Shown one piece after another: positions 56,016-64,000 of a stretch of 64,000 bases of DNA. Position numbers and translations under genes: made by a program. The DNA is from Haematococcus lacustris (lineage: Eukaryota > Chlorophyta > Chlorophyceae > Chlamydomonadales > Haematococcaceae), in the NCBI GenBank assembly GCA_030144725.1, contig JASKMD010000029.1, positions 11,850,990-11,914,989 on the forward strand. The letters run 5' to 3'. Position 1 is the stretch's first letter. Every line of letters begins with the position of its first letter. Under the pieces are notes generated by a model. The model was not told the origin of the DNA and made no database searches. It was given only the letters and a program-made list of their open reading frames with translations.

Positions 56016-59000
56016 AGGGCAGCCAGGGCAGCCAGGGCAGCCAAGACAGCAGCAGCAGCAGCAGCAGCCGCCAGGACCGTCAACGCAGCAGCAGCAGCAG
56101 CATGGCAGAGCTCAAATGGGCTCTTTCACGCCTGCACATACTGGCAGGTTGCTTCCATCGTCAAACGAGGGCAGCGAAGTGATGCTGCAGACTGGGATGG
56201 TGCAGCAGCTGATGCAAGCCGGTGGTGCATGTTGGCAGTTGCTCACTCATGTGCGGCTGTTGTCAATGGTTGCTGACAACAGCCTCCATGCAGCAGCCCA
56301 CAACAGCACAGCAGCCCACAGCAGCACAGCCCACTGCCAGGGGGGTCCAGCACCTGTTCCACCGTCTGCTGGCAGTGAGGCTGGCGAGGATCTCGACAGT
56401 GGAAGGGACTTGGCACAGCAGCTTCGAGCCCTGGCCCTGGCAGTGTTGACCAGACCTTGGGCTGCTGCCAGCCACCTCCCTCTCGAGACCTGTGCCTGGA
56501 CCCTCCTCGAGGCCACTCATGTACAGCCTGGCTCTAAACCGCCCTCCGGCTCTGCCCTGTCCGCCCTCATCCCCCAGCCTGCCTCAGCTGCTGTCTCTAG
56601 CTCTGAAGCTCATTGTCCAGTAGGCCTGCAAGCGCTGTGGGCGCGGGACAGGGCACGCCTCACTGCTGCCCTGCATAGACTGCTGCCCCTCATGGCCGCT
56701 GTAGGCTGGCCTCAACGGCAGGCTCCCATCCTCCCTGCAGCCCCAGCCCCCTCTTCTCTATCCCTGCCCACAGCAACGAGCTTCGCAGCTCTCAGCAGTT
56801 GCCCAACATACCCAGAGCCTGTGAAGCAGGCGACACTAGCTGTGGGTCAGGAGCATGCATACACGTCCCCCAGCGGCCTCACCGCCGTGTCCAGCTTTGC
56901 CACCGCGGTAGCAGCCGCTGCGACAGCTGCTGGCTTGCCATCCAGCCAACTGCCTGCGATGAGGCCACCTGAACCTGGTTCAGCCCAAGGCTTGGAGCGC
57001 CCAGTGGCTCATGCCCGGGCCCAGCCGGGCGCTGGATACTGGCTTGAGGGAGAGCAGGGGCATGATGGTGAAGGCTGCCCACCTCGAGACTGTGGTGTGG
57101 TCGTCTCGAGCTCGTTTGCAGGGTCTTGGGGTGACTGCCATTCCTCAGAAGCCCTGATGGCAGTGGGGGAGGTGCTGTCAGTGGTGGTTGCGCGACCCGC
57201 GCACCTCTCTCGTTTCCTTGTGGAAGGGCAGCGGGGGTGGATGAGGAGACAAGCTCCCCAGGGACCCTCGGCGGCCTCCCCTTCGCGGAGCTGGACAGCG
57301 AGTCTTTGCTGCTCGCCCGCGCTGCTGGTGCCTGCACTGATGAGTGCTAGCCAGCACGCCTTGTTCCAGCTGCAGGTAAGGCAGGCAGGCAGGCAGGCAG
57401 GTCCTGTCGTAGTCAACCATGCCAGAGCAGCCATGGCAGACCAGCCATGGTCAGACTGTGTGCAGCAAAAGGGGTGCCAAGGCAGGTGTTGTGATGGTCT
57501 GCGTGTATTGTGTTGTGAAAGACAGAGGAAAGGCAGCCTGGATAAAATGCAAGAAGGGCTGTGGCCCACCTTGTTTCTCTGCCGTGTGCCTCCTGACACG
57601 GCATCAATTCCCAGCCAGCTGGTGCTCCTGGCTCCAGACCTGGACCACCTCCTTGCATTAACATGCAGCGGAGCCTGATTGAACGGATATCCACGGAGCC
57701 TGACAAGTGGCCTGTGGGCTGTGGTGTGGTGTGTGTCATGCAGGAGTCCTCGAGCTCCTGCCTGCTGCCCGCCAGCCTCACCATCCCACTGACTCTGTGC
57801 TTGTCCGCGGCTGTGGGTGCCCTGGCCCTCGCGGCCCAGGTCGAGCCCAGTCTGCAGCACCCAGGCTATGCCCTGGCCCTCCCAGCTTCCCAGCCGCCAC
57901 TAGTTGCTGCCACCATGCACCCCATCCAACATGAACCACATCAACCTAGGCTTTGGGCAACAGCATCGGTTGCCAGCAACGCACTGCCACACCTCTCTGC
58001 CTCCACCCCCTACCCCTCAGCCCCACACCCTGCCATCTCCCAGCTGGTCAGTGACTTCGGTGATGGCCTCACACGTGCCACTTACTCCCTTCCAGCCGCC
58101 CACCCTCGTTCAGTAACGGTCCCACACCTTGCCCCCAGCCAGCTCGTGGCAGGGGCGCTGCAGCCGTTCGCGCACTGGCCACAGCCGCAGCAGCCTGGGG
58201 GGACGGACGGTGCCATTGCCGCCGCAGCCAGTGGCATCTCGCGAGGCCCCGCAATGGCAGCACCCATGACGAGCAGCAGACGGCACAGCTTACAAGGTGG
58301 AAGCACAGAAGCCAGTCGCAGCTCTACTGGCACTCTCGTGGATGCAGTGTCCAGTGCAGTGCCACCCCATGCAATGCAAGGCGGTGTGAGTGCTCTAGAG
58401 GCACCCGGGAGCTGCCATGCCACGATAGGCAGCCACGAGCCGACCCTCCACAGGCCGAGTCTCCACCATGCTCCGCGGCCCGCTGACAAAGGGCCCTGTC
58501 CAGCTGTACTTCGAGGATGGGTCACCCCGGGCGCTCTGGCCTGTGCCCTGCTGCTGTCAGGGCTGCCCAGCCTCCAGCTGCCCGCCTCCCCGCCATCCAG
58601 CAGCTCCCTTTGCCTCCTGCCCGCACTGTTGCACGACCTGCTGTCGAGCAGCTCGCAGATGGCAGGCCCCGCTAAGCATCGCATCGAAGACCTGCCGCAC
58701 GCAGCACCTCTCGCCAAGGCTGTGACACTGCCTGCTATGCCGTTGAGGCCTCGAACCTCACTGGGTGGTGGCAGCAGCAGCAGCAGCCGCGGTGGCCCTG
58801 CAAGTCAACATGTGGTGGCTGAGGGCCTGCTTGCTGGCAGGAGCGGTGCTGAGTCATGGCCTGGGGCGAGGTTGGGCCTGCTGGGCAGAGGTGCGTTGGT
58901 GGAGGGGCGGACGAGGCGGCTGTCTAAGAGCCATGGTGGTGGCCCAAGTCGTCCACGCTGCAGCTGGTCTGCAGAGCGCACACTGGCCAGCGACACCAGT

Positions 59001-62000
59001 GGTGACACGATCACGCCCTCGGCAGCCGCCCACGCCATGACCGGCAGCCATAGACATCCTCGAAGACACCACCCGCTGCAATCCGCTGACCTTGTGCAGG
59101 CTGCCAGTGTGCAGCTGGTCAAGGATGTGGCTGCGCTGATGCTCCTCATCTGTTCTGGCTCCTCCCAGCCCAGCTGGGGCTGGCAATCTCACAGTGAGCT
59201 GCAGCCGCCAGAGCAAGGGAGCAGATGGGATGGGGAGGGTGTGACGAGGAGTGATCTGGCGATGCAACAGGCACGGCGTGGCATACGGCAGCAGCCGTCC
59301 TGCCAGTGGCCAGCTGCCACTCTCCTGCCCGCCTGCCTCTTCCTGCAGCTCGTGGCTCAGAGCCCTCCGCCCAGCCTGACCTCTGGTTTTCACGCCACTC
59401 ATCCCTGGGCGGCCACTTCACGCATGCTGGCAGAGCAGCTGCTGAGAGTACTGCTGCCTGCTGTCCAGCAGCTGGGGCACGGTGGTGGGAGCATGGCCGG
59501 TCAGCTAGGCAGCTGCAGCAGCGTGCGCCTGGCCTTGATGTTGACGCAGCTGGGCTTACTGCTGGACTGTGGGCTTCAACATCAGACTGCTTCGCGCAGC
59601 ATGCGAGGCCATGCAGCAGTGACAGCAGCCCCGACCACCGACCCTCCCTGGGAGCAGCAGAGTGTTGAGCTTTTGGACCTCTTGGTCAAGCTGCTGGCTC
59701 GACATTTGCCCCAGTTGCTCGAGGCTCTTAAAGTCCAGCAGTCGGCAACTGAGACGCTTTCCGTGGTTTGGGAGAAACCCTGGAGGCCTTGGGGATGGCA
59801 GCAGCAGCAGCTGCAGCAGCAGCAACGGCACGGGGCCGCACTCAGCAGCACCATGTCTGGCAGCACAGAGGCAGCTGCGGGCGTGACCGGCAAGCCAGCT
59901 GCTCAGCCTCAACGCCATTGGGCAGCCGCGTTGTGGGGGCGAGGGGGACAGCACGGGCAGGGCCACTTGGGTTATGGCTCGCTACCCTGCAGCTCAGGGG
60001 CACACCTGTCCAGCATGCTTGCCTGCGCTGCTGTACCGCACCCCAAGCCCCACCCCTTCCTCTCAGCTGCCTTGCTCACAGCTCTGTATCGATGCAGCAG
60101 GACAGAATCCTTGAGCCTCGAAAATCTGCCAACAGATCAGCAGGCACGGCCAGAGCAGCTGCTGCTGCTGCGTGCAGCCATCCAATGTGCAGCGGCACTC
60201 GTGCGCGAGCGACGACAGCCCTCGAGCCTTGGCGTGAGACAAGTCGCCTCAGACTCGGCAGCAGGTCAGCACGAGGCGCTGCAGAGGCAGCTGATACCAG
60301 CACTGGCTGATGCAGTGATGGGGCCTTACCTAGGATCTGCCAGGCTTGACGGCAGACGCCTGCTGAGGTGGCTCATGGGAAACGTGGCGCACAATGGGGG
60401 CTCGATGTTGGGGCCTCAGCACCACGATGGACACTTTGGGCTGTCACAGCTGCTCCATGCCCGAGCTTCACTACTTGGACTGGAGCAGGCGGAGCGGTCA
60501 GCACGGTGGGTGGCTGCTTGCTTGTGATTGAGCTGATGTGCTTGACAGCTGAATAAAATTGTCAGGCAAACAGAACTCATTCAACAAGGAACAACATGTT
60601 TGACTGTGGGTAATCTCGCTCCACTACAATCAAGTTGAAGCATCCTGCTGGCTAGCCTCTGACAGGAGGAAGACCTGGACTGGAGCGTGTGAAACCGTTC
60701 AAGTCTAGTGTCGCAGCTGGGCACAGCTTACAGTGCGATCTCAGACCGCGAGTCTTAATGCTCAAACAGCCTGCAACGTTTCATAATGTACGCTGCTACC
60801 TTGCCAGTCCCCTAGCCCCTAGCCCCTAGACCTCCCTGCAATTTGACCCGCCCTGTCATCTGGGTTGCGTGGTTTCTTCCTCTTCACGGCCTGCTGCTGG
60901 TGAACAGACTGGCGTACAGTTTGCTGGTCACATGCGCGGTGGCAGTTGATGGCTGGCAGCAACAGCCAATGCTGCCAGCAATCAATGCTGCTTCGGGAAT
61001 AGAGTGGACAGACCAGGCCAAAGTCGACCCACCAACTTGCCCGCCTTGCCTTGCCTTGCGTTGCCTGGCCTTGCCCTGACCGCAGCCACCTCCTGGCTGC
61101 TCCTGCTCCCTCCTTCAGCAGCTGGCCTGCCCGCTGCAGCCTTGTGGCCAGCCTGGAACACCTGGAGGCGCAAGCGCAAGCAGGGCCACCTGCCGCCTGG
61201 GTGACCTGCAACCACACCCTGCCCCACGCCCTGCCCGCCCTGCTCCTGGCAGTGCAGCCTGGTCTAGGAGTGTGGAGCAACGCAACAGCGCGCTCAGTCC
61301 TCAAGCTTCTGCTGACCAGCTTGATAGAGATCCAGGTGCAGGCTGCAGCACCTACACCAGGACCTACACCTGGTGCTGCGGCAGTTGGGGTGGAAGCAAC
61401 GGCTGATCACGCAGGCAATGCGGCAGCGGCGGCAGTGAGGGCAGCAGCAATCGCTGCAGTGGGCATGCCAGAGCGGGACCCAGCCCACCTCCACCAGGAG
61501 CTAGTGTGCAGCTGGTTTGGCCTACCCATGCCAAGCTCTCCCAGCCCACCCCTCCCTGACACTGCACTTCCCTGCACCAGCAACCTTACCCACGACCCAG
61601 CCCCGAGCCAGACCGCCCTGCACCTCCCTATCGAGTACTTCACAGCCAACTTCGTGTTGGCCCCGGGCGATGCCGCCTTGCGAGGCCTTGCTGGAGCCTG
61701 CCTGGTCAATCTGTGGGGCCTGTGCAGCACGGCTGCTCAGAAAACATTGCTGCTGCAAAGTGTGACTCAGTTGTTGCCACAGGTACGCGGGGATGCACCC
61801 AGCTGACTATCGCTCTCAGGCTAGGCTGTCCAATACCACTCAAATGACAGCTGACTTGCACAGGGCAGGGTCTCATGGGTCCTTGTGATGAGCCATGTTG
61901 AGCAGGTGTTGGCCATGTTGGCCGTGTTGAGCCGTGTTGGCTTGATGAGCAGGTCTCATCATGTCTGGTCCTGCGTGCGCCCGCTGACCAGCCTGGCCTG

Positions 62001-64000
62001 CCTCGACTGCCTCGACTGCCTCGAATGCCTGGCCTGCCACGACCTCGACCCAGAGACTACTGTGCCAGGCATCAGCGGCATACCCCGCTCAAACCCTGGT
62101 TGCCGCTCTGCGTCCTGCAACACCCTCGCCCTTGCCCTCGCAGGTGCTGGCTGCTGGCCAAGAGTCCCGCCAACTCCTGCACTGCCTGCACCGCATGCTC
62201 CGCTCCCTGGCCATCGTTCCCAGCCACACTGCACCCACGAGCCTTGAGCGTCGTGTCGCCTCGGGTGATGAAGTTCAAATGCTTACCCGCCCTCACAAGG
62301 ATTGCTCAAAGCAGCGGACGGGCGTAGTGGCTGGGGCTGGGCCCGCTCAATTGCCAGGGCTGAGTTTGCAGCAGCTGGTTGGTCGCGCTGAGATGCAGCA
62401 GTGGTGCTCTGGCCTGGTGGCCGTGATGGGGGCCGCGCTGGCCGTGGTGCAAACGCATCCCATAGCACCCCTGACTGCCTGCCTGCAGCAGCTCCTGGCT
62501 ACATCGGTAAGTAAATGCCGTACTGCATGCCTTGAGAAGAAAAGCATGCAGGCTGCCTGCTTGGCTATCTGCCTGGCCGGCTGGATGAACGCATACCTGG
62601 CTGGCTGCCTGCCTGTTGACCAGTTGTGTGTGTGTCATTCCCCGTGCAACGTCATCTCCCTGCGCTGCCCACTGAAGCACCTCACTCACACCCATATGCG
62701 CTTTGCCTGTGCCCTTGTCATCCGTCTCTTTAGCTCCCGCCCTAAGCAACAGCAAGGCTGCCATGCCCCTGCAGGCTAATGGCCAGGGGTGTGCTGCACT
62801 GCTGGAGCTGCAGCCAGGGCGGGTCCTGGCCCCCTGGGCGCCGCCCTACTCCCCGCTGAAGCTGGACACAGTAAAGACTGCCATGAGGTGTGCTGGCGCA
62901 CGCTGCTGCTGCCGCCTACGCTTGGCCTGTGCAGCCCCTCTGCTGCTGCTGCTGCCGTTGCCGCCCTCTGCTGCTGTACCTGCTGCAACATCTGCTGCCG
63001 CCTGGCTGCTGCCTGGCTGCAGTAGTCCATTCTGCAGCTGCGACTGCCACTGCTGCTCCTGCCTGGCTACAATAGGGTGATGGCTACCTGCCCACCTGGC
63101 ACGTCCCTGTGTCTCTCCCCCTCACCCCTCCTCCTGAAGCCCCACTTACGCCCTCTGCCCTTGACGCCCTTGCTACCCCTCCCGCCCTCGACCTCTGCCA
63201 CTGCTGCCGGCTGTTCAGCACCGTGGGACAATTACAGTCAAACCGTGCTGACTTTTTCTGCCAGATAGTGGTGCTGCTGGGTTCTGCTAAATTGCTGGTC
63301 TCTGTTCACTGCCATGCTCTGCTGGATGCACAACAACAACAGCAACAGCAATGACAAGCACCCACGCATCCCTAGTTCACCTTTCCAGCCTGCACTGGCG
63401 CTCGCTCAGGTACACCGACCGCCACCTCATGACCCGCCTGGTTTCAATGTACTCAGTGCTGGGTGTGACTATCAAGTTGACAGACACCCGCAAGACTGAG
63501 TGCGTGCATACCCTGAAGGTCCGCTGGAGTCAAAGCCCTTCAAGCACACACACATGCACACGCACACACACACGCACGCCTGGTTGCGGGGCAAGGTCCA
63601 GCATGGGCATCCTTGCTTGTTAATCCACACGGCCAAGTCATCAACCACGGCCTGTGTCCTCCACGCTGCAAGCACACAGGCACTCTACCGGTGGTTTGCT
63701 CAGATAGGGGCAGATAGGGGCTGGTGGAGGCAGGGGTCGGTGGAAGTTTGTCGGGTGTCAGCACATGGCTAGGGATGAGTTTTCGAAATCCAGCCCATGT
63801 GTAGCCTGGCAGCACCCTCTGCCTCCATCCCGCCATGCCATGCAACTTCACCCCTCCTCACCTCCTCCTCTCTCCTCATCTCCCCCTCCCTCCTCACCTC
63901 CTCCCTCCTCACCTCCTGGGCTGCACTCATTAGCTTGTCTTCCACTCAGCATGCTGTGTGTCTGGCCCTCGGCGCCGCGACCTCGCAGGTCAGCTATGTG
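36628..64000 (+). CDS. UBR4: UBR4/BIG (calossin/pushover) homologue, giant UBR-box protein; 3' end beyond the window
   Basis: UBR4/BIG proteins are about 5,000-residue N-degron recognition E3-associated proteins. Phase-consistent exons: 36628-36872, 37605-39550, 39902-40665, 40757-42940, 43477-44523, 44957-47512, 47786-48477, 48683-50210, 50533-50967, 51331-54465, 54836-55017, 55428-55542, 55687-57375, 57744-60505, 61119 or 61140-61782, 62144-62506, 62775-62887, 63410-about 63520. Decisive parts are the UBR box (exons 7/8), the following propeller-like region with VQAQWLPGSDTWLAVTTPLV (exon 10), exons 11-12 (TVTLGVKLLLGASGPNHLP; WYQLVMSPVDALAAHPSVNL) and exon 18 (YTDRHLMTRLVSMYSVLGVT, IKLTDTRKTECVHTLK), collinear with UBR4. 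About 6,800 codons are visible, already longer than whole human or plant homologues. The excess is low-complexity Ala/Gln/Pro/Ser sequence. The exon 2/3 junction and the first exon are the least sure. The last exon(s) near the window edge were not resolved. Confidence 0.85.
36873..37604 (-). pseudogene. Fanzor-like central fragment (copy 8) inside UBR4 intron 1
   Basis: On the minus strand from about 37490: VKRLEVIFGTAGIYGT, a stop, GGWGAVVVLRSCCKVVCRPR, GTDQCRARVVHVD, VNGQQQCEEQLEEHKPTRLA, VQGLMWCP and the Pro/Lys linker KRTKADQDVKPTQPTQ. It covers the RuvC-II to linker part and stops before RuvC-III. It fills most of intron 1 and is antisense to the host gene. Exon 1 (donor after 36872) and exon 2 (from 37605) join in frame across it. 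Confidence 0.6.
41668..41745. repeat. CCAGGG hexanucleotide repeat in UBR4 exon 4
   Basis: About twelve in-frame units encode a Gln-Gly repeat at roughly residues 1290-1315. The same hexamer forms the minisatellite in BCKDHA intron 8. Confidence 0.85.
42718..42750. repeat. CAG repeat encoding polyglutamine in UBR4 exon 4
   Basis: About ten consecutive CAG codons near residue 1640. Other CAG runs lie at 55736-55762, 55981-56015 and 56050-56100 in exon 13. Confidence 0.9.
43340..43450. repeat. CTG/GCTGCTGCC repeat in UBR4 intron 4
   Basis: Tandem units of GCTGCTGCCGCTAC and ACTTTGCTGCTG lie just upstream of the exon 5 acceptor. Confidence 0.75.
48430..48880 (+). other. UBR-box zinc finger of the UBR4 homologue (across exons 7 and 8)
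   Basis: Exon 7 ends CSFAQNGESFIEQHW (donor after 48477) and exon 8 opens YFCYTCGLVDSKGCCAAC, then CCHAGHDTVYSGRSRFFCDC. The Cys/His pattern C..., CYTC, CC..C, HAGH, FCDCG is the UBR-type zinc finger that binds type-1 (basic) N-degrons. The intron splits the Trp codon. The joined domain lies at about residues 3131-3200, far further from the start than the position near 1,660 in the human protein. Confidence 0.9.
53610..53990 (+). other. Acidic Glu/Asp-rich tract in UBR4 exon 10
   Basis: About 110 residues are almost only Glu and Asp, encoded mostly by GAG/GAC. The antisense strand therefore shows long Leu- or Ser-only open frames, which are artefacts. Confidence 0.9.
55346..55390. repeat. 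Telomere-like CCCTAA repeats in UBR4 intron 11
   Basis: Five to six CCCTAA or near-CCCTAA units between exons 11 and 12. Similar short tracts occur at 11468-11560 (both orientations) in BCKDHA intron 2 and at 32028-32057 in the Pol I subunit intron. Confidence 0.8.
60563..60645 (-). repeat. Dispersed repeat fragment in UBR4 intron 14
   Basis: Reverse complement of the ACATGTTGTTCCTTGTTGAA-containing unit found at 13496-13556, 15045-15112 and 23150-23218. Confidence 0.75.

Noticed and set aside
60506..60556. Stop codon at 60525-60527 as the end of the UBR4 gene
   Set aside because: A GT donor after 60505 and a downstream exon (61119 or 61140 onward) join in phase, and later exons at 62144, 62775 and 63410 continue UBR4-like sequence. 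The stop is in an intron.

Overview
This is nuclear DNA from a eukaryote with short exons, many GT-AG (and several GC-AG) introns, high GC content and abundant CAG/CTG repeats. These traits, together with TTAGGG-like tracts and Fanzor-type transposon relics with an algal look, suggest a chlorophycean green alga of the Chlamydomonadales/Volvocales (Haematococcus- or Chlamydomonas-like). The species cannot be named from the sequence alone.

The left 10.9 kb is a transposon graveyard. It holds the 3' half of a Ty3/gypsy retrotransposon with its 3' LTR (1-1498), a broken hAT transposase interrupted by that LTR (1499-2393), two TA-flanked terminal-inverted-repeat elements of one family (3437-3903 and 9672-10692), and an outer inverted-repeat element that carries the first of them (3371-4261). 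Three fragments of a TnpB/Fanzor-like nuclease element also lie here (5105-5848, 5909-6540, 7270-8412), with a long CCCCG satellite between them.

From 10.9 kb onward housekeeping genes are recognisable after manual exon joining. They are mitochondrial branched-chain 2-oxoacid dehydrogenase E1 alpha (10904-16898, 12 exons), a PPIL3-type cyclophilin (19402-21418, 6 exons, the first coding exon being only the ATG), the 3' exons of a GNAT acetyltransferase (minus, 23520-23931), ornithine aminotransferase (26980-30458, 9 exons), a probable RNA polymerase I subunit of the A34.5/POLR1G family (31014-33257, 3 exons), and a Mini-ribonuclease III protein with a long internal insertion (minus, 34216-36179, 4 exons). 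From 36628 to the right edge runs most of one giant gene, a UBR4/BIG (calossin/pushover) homologue with a UBR-box zinc finger encoded across the exon 7/8 junction. At least 18 exons and about 6,800 codons are visible and the gene is incomplete at the window end.

The genes do not form a shared pathway, although BCKDHA and ornithine aminotransferase are both mitochondrial amino-acid catabolic enzymes. The unifying theme is the mobile DNA: Fanzor-like fragments occur between genes and inside introns of the Pol I subunit and UBR4 genes, and a second dispersed repeat family sits in introns of BCKDHA, PPIL3 and UBR4. Exon joins were made by eye from reading frame, phase and family similarity. All were checked for phase consistency but none by transcript.
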